Source: Pelecanus crispus (lineage: Eukaryota; Chordata; Aves; Pelecaniformes; Pelecanidae). Taken from it: 64,000 bases of DNA. Positions 38,065 to 48,905 of this stretch are shown here, in pieces (the first letter of the stretch is position 1; each line of letters starts with the position of its first letter). Below the pieces are notes generated by a model that worked only from the letters and a program-made list of their open reading frames with translations, was not told the DNA's origin and made no database searches. Location: assembly GCF_030463565.1 (NCBI RefSeq), contig NC_134644.1, positions 149,755,967 to 149,819,966 on the forward strand. The letters run 5' to 3'. The translations under genes and the position numbers were made by a program.

Positions 38065-40109
38065 CATGCTTCTAAGTGCCTGTACACTAATATACCAAAC
38101 ATGGGGAATAAATACGAGGAGTTAGAGATCTGTGTGCAGTTGCAGGTCTATGATCTTGTTGGAATCATGGAGATGTGGTGGAATAGCTCACATGACTGGA
38201 ATGCTGCAATGGATAGACAGGTGCTCTTCAGGAGGGACAAGCTGGGAAGAAAAGGAGGTGAAGTTGCCCTTTATGTGAGAGAGAAGCTGGAGTGCTTGGA
38301 GTTCTGCCTGGGGATGGATGATGAGCCAACTGAGAGCTTATGGACAAGGATTAAAGAGCAGACCAATATGGGTGACATTGTAGAGGGTGTCTGCTATAGG
38401 CCACCTGATCAGGAAAAACAAGTAGACGAGGACTTCTGTAGACAACTTGGAAGTAGCCTTACATTCACAGGCCCTGATGCTCATGGGGGACTTTAACTAT
38501 ACCAGTATCTGCTAGAACGTCAGCACAGCGGGGTGTAAGCAATCCAGGAAGTTTCTGGAAAGCATCGATTATAACTTTCTGACAGAGGTAATAGAGGAGC
38601 CAGTAAGAAGAGGTGCTGTGCTGGACCTCATACTTACAAGCAAGGAAGGGCTGGTTGTAGTATGAAGGTCAAAGGCAGCCTTGGCTGCAGTGACCATGAG
38701 ATAGTGAAGTTCAGGATCCTGAGAGCAGGGAGCAGGGCAAAAATCAGGATCACAGTGCTGGACTTCAGGAGGGAAGACTTTGACCTCTTCAAAACTCTGC
38801 TTGATAAGAGTGCTGTGGGATAAGGCCCTGGAAGAGAAAAGAGGATCCCAAGAAAGCTTATTAATATTCAAGCATCACCTCCTCCAAGCTCAAGAGTAGT
38901 CCATTTCAACAAGCAGGAGGTCAAACGAAGATGCCAGGAGGCCTACATGGGTAAACTAGTTGCTCCTGGCAAAAGTCAGACAAAAAAAGGAAATGTACAG
39001 AATGTGGAAGCAGGGACAGGTGACCTGGGAGGAATGTAGAGATGCTTTCTGAGCATGCGGGGATGGGTTTAGGAAAGCCAGAGCCCACCTGGAGCTGAAC
39101 CTGACAAGGAATGTGAACGGCAATGAGAAGGCCTTCTGTAAGGGCATAAGCAGCAAAAGGAAGACTAGGAAAAAGGTGGGCCTGCTGCTGAATGGGGCAG
39201 GGGACCTAGTGACACAAGACACGGAAAAGGTTGGGGAACTGAATACCTTCTTCACCTCAGTTTTTATTATACAGCCAGTCTTCAGAAATGCCAGGCCCTT
39301 GAGACCAGGGGGAAAGTCTGAAGCAAGGAAGAGTTACCTTTGGTGAAGAGAGTCAAGTCAGGGAATACTTAAGAAAACTGGACATCCATAGGTCCATGGG
39401 CCCTGGTGGAACTCATCCACAAGTGCTGAGGGAGCTGGCTGATGTCATTGCAAGGCCATTCACAGTTGTCTTTGGAAGATCATGGCAATCGGCAGTGGTA
39501 CCTGAGCACTGCAGTAGAGCAAGAAGGTGACTGGGAGTAGTCAACATGGATTTACCAAAGGAATGTCATGCTTGACCAACCTGATAACCTTCTATGATGA
39601 AATGCCTGGCTTAGTAGATGAGGGGAGAGTGATAGATATTGTCTACCTTGACATTAGTAAGGCTTTTCACACTGTCTCCCATGAGATCTTCTTAGGGAAG
39701 CTGATGAAGTATGGGCTGGATGAGCAGACAGTGAGGTGGATGGAAAACTAGCTGAATAGCTGGGCTCAGGGGGGCTCTTGTCAATATATATAAATACCTG
39801 AACGGAAGTTGCTAAGAGGATGGAGCCAGATTCTTTCAGTGGTGTGCAGTGACAGGACCAGAGGCAATGGGCACAAATTGAAACATGGGAGGTTCTATCT
39901 GAACATCAGGAAGCACCTTTTTACAGTGATGGTGACCAAGCTGGAACAGGTTGCCCAGAGAGGTTGTGGAGTCCTCCTCCTTGGAGATGCTCAAAAGCTG
40001 TCTGGACATGGTTCTGGGCAGTCTGCTCTAGGTGGCCCTGCTTGAGCAGAGGGGTTGGACGAGATGACCTCCAGAGATCCCTTCCAACCTCAGCCATTCT
40101 GTGATTGTG
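38065..40109 (+). mobile_element. CR1 LINE with endonuclease and partial RT, sense in CPQ intron 1
   Basis: Going left to right, an open frame at 38101-38496 encodes an AP-like endonuclease region (GIMEMWWNSSHDW, then RRDKLGRKGGEVALYV, then YRPPDQE). A decayed linker follows, then RT fragments (SQHGFTKGMSCLTNL at about 39530; VYLDISKAFHTVSHE at about 39640-39690), then a jump to the extreme C-terminus (RTRGNGHKLKH, about 39850). It ends with a CR1 3' tail at 40090-40109. The catalytic DD motif of RT is missing through an internal deletion after about 39755, and a smaller deletion lies near 39500. The element is non-functional. Confidence 0.9.
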
Positions 40110-42615
40110 TGGTCTGCACTTTCCTGACTTTCCAGAAGTTGTGCTTTAAAGTTACAAGTGCTTTTGTATAGTAATGTATAGGAAGGATAAGCATTCAAAT
40201 TCTTAGTACCAACTCGACTCTTTACTGAGGGTGGTAATTCGACTCCTCCTAGCATGCTCTGCCACTGTTAAGGTGAAGCTTCTTTGGAAGAATAAGGTGA
40301 ATAAAAACCTGAGAAAAAAATCAGAAATAAAGTGGCAATTGTACAAACTACCAAACTTACATCTGAATTTCCCAGATTCTTGTTTATCTCAACATGTTTC
40401 TTGAACAAAGGCAAGTCAAATGAGTAGTCCCTGCAACCTACACCGAGACAAAGATTTCTAGGTGGAAATACAAATACACTGAAACTAATAGAGGACAGGA
40501 AAGGAAATGGGACAAGATATATATTAGATGTGATGTTGAAATTAATTGTCTGTTACCGTAACCTCATTATTTCAAAGGCTTATTTTTATTTATTTATTTT
40601 TAGCAAATGCTGGAAAATGGTCCAGAGTGAACATCTTGAGAAAATGAGTTAATCTATTTGTGGTTCATTGCAACAAACATAGGTGGAAAGGTGGTTTCTT
40701 AACTTAGATCATTCAGAATGGAGCTTGCAGAAGCTTCAAATACAACTGTGGCACATGCTCCCAGAGGTGCAAAACTGGTGTAACCTCACTCTCTCAGGAA
40801 TTGGCTCAACTGCTGGTTTGCTGTGTGGCTTCTAGTGGTGGGAGTTAATTCAGGAGTATCCTGCAATCAGTGTTCTGTGGCAGTCAGGTGAGGTAGATAC
40901 TCTGGTCCCTGCTGGGATTATGATTTGCAAAGCTATTCAGTTATTGTGAAATTTGCATACTCCGTAAAATCACTGAGAATTAATGCTCAGTTAAAATTCC
41001 TGTAGTGCGCAATTGTGTGAAAATAAAGGAGGATTTTTTGTATTTTGCATGTGAATATCATAGGTGGATATAATATATGCAAATACATGTCTATATACAT
41101 ACACACACACTCGTACCCTGCCCCCTACCTTTGTACCAGCTCTCTGTATGCATATAACATCATGAACCGAAAGCAGAAGGTGAATATATTGTCATGATTC
41201 CTCAGGTCAGTGATCATAAAATGAAGAGTATAACTCTCCAGAAATGCTAAATAAATACAAACAAGGAAGAAGGATAATGTGGAGATCTTAACAGCAAAAG
41301 CTTTTAGTAATAATTCTGCCATGCAGGTCTGATTTACCCATGTTTTATCCATATTAGCCAACTAACTAGCCCTTTGCTATTTGTAGAACAATTATTTCCA
41401 AGAAAAACATCTTTTGTAGAGTAGAGGCTAACATTTGCCTTTAGTGTTACTATTTTTTCAGGCAAATTACATTATTTTTGAAAAATACCGGTATTTCCAT
41501 AAAAGTCCATGAAAATGGCAAAAGTGCTGAATCAGTCTTTTTGGGCTAGTAGTAGTTGTCACTTCACTTGGCTGTAACTAATCACTATTTTTTTAAGTCC
41601 CATAATAGCTGCAGCTATAGAGCTGATTTAAAGGCCTTATTTCTTATTGCTAGTTTTTATCATTCAAATTGCAGCCTGATTTAAATTCAAAGGAAAATGA
41701 AACAATTACATTTCCTTTTGTGTATATCAATAAAGACCTTTATATTTTGGGTTTGGATAATCATACTTCCTGTGTAATAAAAGAGCTTTGCAACTACTCC
41801 AATGAATTCCAGAGGGCTTTTTTGTCAGTTCAATTAATAGTATAGACAAACTTTCACTTTTATGGCATTGAAAATTTGTAAGATCTTAAAAATGAGAACT
41901 TTTAATGCTAAGATGGATAAAGTGTTAACAAAGATAACTCTTGGTGTTCAACACAGGGTCAGCACCCCTAGCACTGCACCTCTCTATAGTGCTGCTGAAG
42001 TCAGTCCTTAAGAGATACACCAGTTAATAAGAAATTGTGTTCCTCTGGTAGTCATGGACTTAGGCAATGAAGAAATTCATACTTTCTTCCTGGGGGCATT
42101 GGATCTAGATTGCTGTGACATCTTTCTAGTGCAATAGAAAATGCTTTCCTGATTATGAGGATAGAGATTAAGAAGCACTTTTATTCATGAATGGTTTAAG
42201 AAATTTTTTTGTCCAGATGTTTTGTGTGAAGACATTTGATTTGGCATTTATGGCAAATCCTGCTCCTACCAGAAAGGATATGCAAAGCCCCTCCTAGATG
42301 GGAGCAGCCCTGGGTTTTGATTCAGTGAAAGATGTGATTATTTAAAGAGATGCAGCATTCCAAGGATGCTTCTGAAGACCACAAGAAAGATTGTGTCCAG
42401 TGGTCTAAGTATCTTTTTCATTTGCTTTTCAATAATTGTGTCTCCAAGTTGAGTTTACTTCCCTGCCAGTTCTGATCAAAGCATTTTCATGATAAACTGA
42501 TTTCTTCTTATTTTGGTCTGTCTGCCAATCCAAATAACAAAAAGTATTGCTGATAGCTGTGTGATTTTTTTTTTTTTTTAATACTCTTTTTTTTTTTTCC
42601 CTGTCTCTTCAACAG

Positions 42616-43072
42616 GCCATCTGTGGAAAAGAAAAAAGAGAAAAAATGAAGTATGCATTCTTAATATTTTTCATGAATTTATTACCGCACTATGCTGGGA
42701 AATCTTTGAGAAGAGATGACAGTTACCCAAAAACATTTGAAGACATTAAAAATGAGGTAGCTGGTTATACTGATATTGCTAAAGCTATTATTGATCTTGC
42801 TGTTCATGGAAAAGCTCAGAACAGATCCTATGAAAGATTAGCAGTTTTTGCTGATACCATAGGACCTAGACTCAGCGGTTCGAAAAATCTAGATGCAGCC
42901 GTCAAGTATATGTTCAGTGCCCTGCAGGAAGATGGGCTGGAAAATGTGCATCTGGAGCCTGTGAAAGTACCACACTGGGAAAGAGGAGAAGAGTTTGCAA
43001 TAATGCTGGAACCAAGGAATCACAGCATTGCTATTTTGGGCCTTGGGAGCAGTGTTGCAACTCCTCCAGAAG
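42616..43072 (+). CDS. CPQ: Carboxypeptidase Q exon 2 (start codon, signal peptide, N-terminal region)
   Basis: The acceptor is a long pyrimidine tract plus AACAG; the donor GTAACT begins at 43073. The start ATG is at 42646, after a 30-base leader in the exon; translation from it gives 142 codons plus the first base of a glycine codon. Residues 1-18 are hydrophobic (FLIFFMNLL), consistent with a secretory signal peptide; a pro-segment follows. From about residue 29 the sequence follows human CPQ closely (KTFEDIKNEV, KAQNRSYERLA, IGPRLSGSKNL, HLEPVKVPHWERGEE, LEPRNHSIAILGLGSS, TPPEG). N59 in NRS is a conserved glycosylation sequon. N125 in NHS is a second sequon absent from the human protein. 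The catalytic residues are not in this exon. Confidence 0.96.
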
Positions 43073-46000
43073 GTAACTCTTCGTTTTGGAATTAAGTATG
43101 ACTTGCTTTTTAACACCAAACTGTGTTATCCCCCTAACAACTTCTGTCAGTGGACAAACTGAAGTTTTCTTCCTGCTATGATAGTTCTGCAAGACAAGAT
43201 GCTATTTTTCTGGGACTTTTCTGTACGACATGATTGTGAATGATGCAGTTTGGTTTGGTTGAACTGGCTTGTAAAATTAGAGTTGATTCCTGAACTCTCC
43301 ATTAAGTCTATACCCTTTTGTTTAACACTGTGGAACCTCATTTGCAAAGATTCCGCTCCGCCACTGAGGTTGGTGGGCAACTTGTTCTTGTGATGTGCGG
43401 TTTTCCAACCCTTCTTTTTCATTTTGGCCGGAGAAGTTCTCCATGGGGTGTTGAGTTGACACGTGATTTCTGCTCTTCTTGCTGTGCCCTGTCCTGCCAA
43501 GCTCAGCACTTCACTCTGGAAAAAAACAAGACAGCAGGAAGAGGAGGAGAATCTCATGCTGAGCTTGGAAAGTGCCAGCCACTTGCTAAGAGTGGCAATT
43601 GGTATCTGCTTGTCCTTTCCTTCTCCCCACCTCCTCCCTCTGCTCTCCACTCGCTGTCTTATGCTCACCTTGGAAAAGTCTTTGGTACTTACCTGTTACG
43701 GAACTGTGTGTTGCCTTTTAGTGGATCATGTGTGGTACGTTACTTAGGGAACAAGAACGATCGTTGGCTGGGCTCAGTAAAATTCAGGTGTTTTGAGCTC
43801 CAGAATGTTAGCTTGCTTGCAAATGATCTGATTTATAAGTTTCTGGTTTTGTACATACTGATGTGGGGCTTTCTCAGGATTGCTATTTAATGGCCAGTTG
43901 ACAGCCGCCTTCTGTGACTGCTCTTCATAAATAACAAGAGACTTATTCCTAGACCACTTCAAAAGCATTCTTATTCCTTTATGAGAAAATACATTTAGTT
44001 TAGGAAATAAAAGGTAACATGATACTCATAAATTTTCTAAGAATTGTAAATTTTTGTGATAGTTGAAATGAAACAAATAATGTATAAAAGCTGTTTTGTT
44101 TAGAAAAAATATATAGCCCTTCAAAATACAACAAAGCAAAACTGCGTAAATTAAGATAATGTTTGGAATAAATCTTACTTGCTTTGGGAAACTGCTACTG
44201 TAAATTTTGTTTGAGGTATTTCTGTCATATTGAGGTAAACACATGCCTAAAATGCAGAACTAAAATCATTAATTATATCTGTTTATCCCACTATATGTCT
44301 AAGGCTTAGTGCTTTGATAGGAGAATATTTACAGCAAAGGTTAAACCTATAACTTATTTTATATCCTTTCCAGTCCTATTCCAGGCTTCCTAAAAAGGAA
44401 GCTAAAATTAAAACGGTGTTTTTGGTGTTGAGCAAGTGTTACTGAACCTGCAAAGAGAACTTGCAATTTAATCTTGGCAAACACCTTCACATCCTGAGAA
44501 GTCTGTTTTTCTCTTCCCTTTCTTAGCTGTGTAGTTATTTGCACTTGACTGGTCTTACTCCTAGGTTTGTCTTTTTTCATTTAGAGAGATACTGAATTTA
44601 CATGTTTAAAAATGCTCACAGAGGCTAATTGTGTCCTTTTTCATCTGTAAAGATCATCTTGTGCTGATGACTGAATGGTCAGGCTGGTACCTGTGGCTGG
44701 TAATGTGTTGGAAGATAAGATTGTATTTTCCAGCGCTGGTTTATACTGATGATGTTAAAACCCCCGCGTTACTCTTCCTCACCTTTTTACTTCCCTCTGA
44801 GATCTGCTGTGTTTCTGAAGAGGTGTATGTGTTGGTGCTAGAAGGCTGCATGGCAATGAGACCTCTCACAGAAGAGGGGGCAGTTTCTCACACCTGGTGG
44901 AATAATTTTGATTAAATTACTTACCTTCTGACTTAAAATCTATCCTACTGCTTGTGGCTGTTATGATTTCTGTTGGTCTCATCTTGCTCTGTGCAAGCTG
45001 TGACAGGTTTTTGTGCTGGAGGAGGTTATGTGGGGTAGCTGGTTCCTGGGGAGCTCTTGGCTCCCATTCTTCCGATCGCTGGACCAGCCGCCTGGCTGAC
45101 GGAAACGCCTGGCGAGAGCCGCTCGTCACCAGCCTCTCTGGGCAAGAGAATTGCAAGGTGTGCTGCTCAGAAAAGCACCTCTCCTAAAAAACACTCATCC
45201 CAAGCACAGAATAAAAGACGTGTGGTTAGACTATTAAAACCACCGCCTCATCACTTCTGAGGAATTCATTCCCAGATCTGCTCCCTATGCTCTAAGCAGC
45301 AATTGCCACCATGCCGTATTCCTGAGAAAAAGGGATAGGCAGCTGCCCTAAATCACATCGGAAATATTTGAACAATTTCCCTCAGTGAGAGAGTATCGGC
45401 AGTTCTGATTTGTCTTTTTTTAGCCAAGAAGCTGTGGGAGTGTGAGTCATCCTGTAATCAAAATAATACAACTCAATATGAGATGCTTGATGCTGATTCT
45501 CCTGGCATTGTGTTGCTGTTGCTGCATGGGATCAAACTATGGAGGATGAGGACTCGCTTTCAGATGTCGGCTCTGTGATCTGGCCATTGGCGCCTGGGTT
45601 CTGCCCAGGGGCAGAATCACCCTTCAGAGCTGCCTCTGAAGTGGACTGTGCAGGTGATCCCTGGAGGTGTTTGGGATTAGCTTGATAGTTACTGCGCGCT
45701 TTAAATTGGTGTTCCTATGAGAATGTGTTTCGGACCCCTCAGTTTACAAACTACTGTCTCTGTAGAGCCCCGACAGATCCCTTCCTTGACGCTACTGATG
45801 TCTGCTTAGAGCCAGAGGACAGCACTGGCTGGACTTTTTGTCTTTTAAGGTCTGGGGGTGGGGTTAAGATGAGAGGGGGTGAATCCCATGTCCCAGTAGA
45901 AGCTACAGGAGACCATTTCTTGCTTTCTTAGCCTCTCCATTATGTCCTGTATTCCTCCCTTCCCATTATGTGCCCCCAGGCTTGAGACCCAATGAGCTAA

Positions 46001-48279
46001 GAAAATAGGAAGCATTGGCAGAAACTTAAAACGTTGCTTCTCTCTGGATGTGCTTTGTGCTTCATGCTGGACTGGTGGCCCCCAGTGCCCTCAGAGCTCC
46101 TCCTGGAACTCGGCTCCCCAAGCTAGTGCTCTTAAAGGGCCCTTTATTAACATGGCAATAGCCTAACAACAATTAGAAACCTGGCTTTGGATGTTGGAAA
46201 TTCAGGGTTTGTTTTCCCTTCTGTCAATGGAAATTCAAACCAGAGTTTCCTAAGAGTGGCCCAATGGCCAGAGCACACGCTGAGGCTCCTCACTTTCCAT
46301 TTTGGCATATGCCGTGCGAGTGTGTGGAAAAAAAATCCGTGATCCATTTGGGCAGGAACAGGAAGCCCTAAATAGTAGCAGTATTTTAGCTGTGGAGCCC
46401 AAACCAGCATTGACTCCAGGATACACGGAGCGTCTCTTCCTGCAGGTCTTTTATCTAACCCATGCCTATGGGGTTGAAAACCTTATGGGATGTGGACAGA
46501 GCTTTGCCTGTTTATTGGATTTGCTGGGATTTGCCCACTTTGGCTCACATGTGAGTTTGGCTTAGAGCTGGTTGTCTCACTCAAGGTTGGAACAGTTCTG
46601 ATGATGTACAGGAGGCTTTTTGGTGTCTTATGATCTTGTGGATAAAATCCACATTTCCCTATTTTCATCTTCAGAACTGGGCAACATGCCAGGATGTCAA
46701 GTTTTCAGATTCAGTCTGACGCAGTGAAAAGGGGCAGCACAGAAAAGGTTAGATTTTTTTTTTTTTTTACTGAAGAGAAAAAAAAACATTTTCCCTCTCA
46801 TTGTATCCCAAGATTTGAAGGTGTTGGGTCAAAGAGAAAGTTTTCTCTTCCTTTGATCTCCTTACAAGGAGGGAGTAACTTTCATGCCTGTCTTAGCAAC
46901 AGGGAGAGGAGAAACATGAAATGCAGAGTGACCTGGATTTTCAGAAGTCAGCAGAGATTGAAAATGGTCACCACCTCGAAGAAATGGATTTCTAGGTAGC
47001 AAACAGGATTGAATGTTAGAAAGTGCTCAGTTCAGGGAGCTGACAAACTGGAGGTCTGCCATATTTAGTCAATGTTCTTGTCTCATTTCCAGTCTTTCAA
47101 CATTGGCAAAACATGCAGATATATATATATAGAGACTGTGTTGATTTCTGGTAGTACTGATTATATCCCCCAACTTCTGAGGAAAATAGATATAATTGTT
47201 GCTTTGAGAATCCTATAATTGAAGGAAAGTAGTAGTTTAGCAGATGTTTGACCATAAAGTATCAAAGAATTCATATTTTTTGCATGTGTTTTTAAAATGT
47301 ACTTTTTTTTTCCCTGATGGGTGTCCCTGCCCTTTCATTTTAAAGAAATACTGACAAGTAGAACTAACCCCAGAAAGCAGCCTGCCCAAAATGTCTACTC
47401 AAAAAAGGAACAGTCTCTGGTTTCTATGTACTGTTTGTTGCAGTGAAACTGAAATAAGATAAATATGAAGATGATGTATTGGCAGACTTTTTCCTAGTTT
47501 TTGTGTTTGAGTCATGTTTTTTTTTGTTTAACTATCAACAACATTTGGTCCAGTCTTGCTCTCATAGAAGGTGGTGGGAGTTTTGCCACTTAGATAATAT
47601 GAAAATAGTTCCAGCCTGTTATTTATAAAATGGGGATAATATGTGTTTCAAAGCTGTTGAAGGCGTGCTGTTGCCGTAGGCTCACAGTCTTTTTAAGCCG
47701 GGGATGCTGAAAGAAGTGGTCTGGCCCCAGTCGTGGCTGATGTATTTTTCCCCAGTGTTGACCCTCCTTTTTTGTTTCTCAGTGGTGAAGTGGATTAGGC
47801 AATTCATCTAGATCAACAAAAGGCCAACACAAAAGTTAATTTTAATGTGTATCAGAGGAATTACCCTTGAGTTGCCAGCATCTTGGATGACCATTGACCT
47901 GCTGGGAGAGAAGGAGATCCTTCTGGAGGGACTTGGGTACCCGCTTTGATGGGACATTCAGTGCTGAGAACAGGGGTTGGAGAGAGTTGTAGGGATGAGA
48001 GCACAACGCGCGGCAAAATCCTCCTCCTGGCCTCACTGGATCCCTCTTTTTCTATGCATGAGGAGCTATTGATGCACATCTTAAGACCATGAGCCTCAGT
48101 ATTGGGTGCCTGGATTGTTTATTATTACTTAGAGCAGTGCTGCTTGTGGTATGATAATTATGCTGCTGTTTTTCTTGGAATGTAAAAGATGACATCCATG
48201 AAGGACCTCAGACGCTGTGGCATTCAGTGGCCCAGCGTCTGGGCCAAAAGTTAGTTCAGTGGCATTTCAAAGATTTAGA

Positions 48280-48360
48280 GAGTAGGAGTAGCTGTGTGGC
48301 TTTGAGGCGGACATGCTGTCTGGGAAGGACATGGGTTCCAGTCGCTGTTTTAATGAATGT
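48280..48360 (+). repeat. Possible tRNA-derived SINE fragment
   Basis: Features resembling a pol III A box (GTGGCTTTGAGGC) and a B box (GGGTTCCAGTCGC) are spaced about 35 bp apart, as in tRNA-derived SINEs. The sequence is too degenerate to assign to a family and does not fold into a proper tRNA in my reading. A separate SINE-like string (AAAATGGGGATAATA) occurs at about 47629. Confidence 0.25.
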
Positions 48361-48865
48361 TCACGTGAACTGTATGGATCGGCAATGGCAAAAAATTGAA
48401 TTTTCAGGTCTTGGCCCTTTTCAGTGTCACTGAGTTTGAGGGTGGTTACCTCAAGGATGGTAAGCCCAGGCTGAAGCTCCTCCCTCACGCTAACAGAGGC
48501 AGGATTTGAACGTGATTTCCTGCATGTGTGGGGAGTGCATGCGCAGCTGGGTGGCACTGTCACCTTCCCTCCCAGGGGACAGCCTGTAGTGAGTGGCATC
48601 TTGACTTGCTAAGGAGGGAATGGTTGCCCTCTGTAATTCCTGCCTTGGGCACCTGTGTGCTCCAAAACTGGCTTTTCTGGATCCTGTTCTTGGGTGCCTG
48701 ATTCTCCCCAGACACGACACACCAAGCCCGTGTCCTGTGCAGGGCTGCTTCTGGGAGAACCAGACCTATTGCCCTGCTCTTTTGGCATCCAAGGCTTCGT
48801 GCTCAGGGTGGAGTCCAACCCCCTTGCTGCTAGGATTTACTGCTACACAGTAAGCTACATGTTAC

Positions 48866-48905
48866 TGAAACCCGTCCCTTCCAACCCAAAGCATTCTATG
48901 ATTCT
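48866..48905 (+). mobile_element. CR1 LINE 3'-terminal scrap
   Basis: CCCTTCCAACCCAAAGCATT followed by CTATGATTCTA matches the end of the CR1 3' UTR and its octamer tail. Only about 40 bp are clear; the upstream boundary is uncertain. Confidence 0.75.

Larger units (their letters stand above)
18826..42615 (+). other. CPQ: CPQ intron 1 (inferred donor)
   Basis: About 23.8 kb with no supported coding exon. It contains two long CR1 relics in opposite orientation (34003-35590 minus, 38065-40109 plus), a TTATA pentanucleotide array (27756-27817), a TA-rich simple repeat (19763-19817), C-runs at 32981-32997 and poly(T) at about 33941-33963. The intron ends in an exceptionally long pyrimidine tract (42565-42610) and AACAG at 42615. 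A stretch at about 41640-41880 has the look of conserved regulatory DNA, but this cannot be tested here. The rest shows nothing recognisable. Confidence 0.65.

Noticed and set aside
38101..38496. 131-codon + strand open frame as a host gene
   Set aside because: It is the endonuclease region of a CR1 element.
43318..43890. 190-codon open frame in CPQ intron 2
   Set aside because: No domain, odd composition, overlapped by another frame on the opposite strand; chance ORF.
48285..48350. Possible tRNA gene
   Set aside because: Boxes resembling A and B promoters are present, but I could not find a consistent acceptor stem or anticodon arm. A degenerate SINE is more likely.
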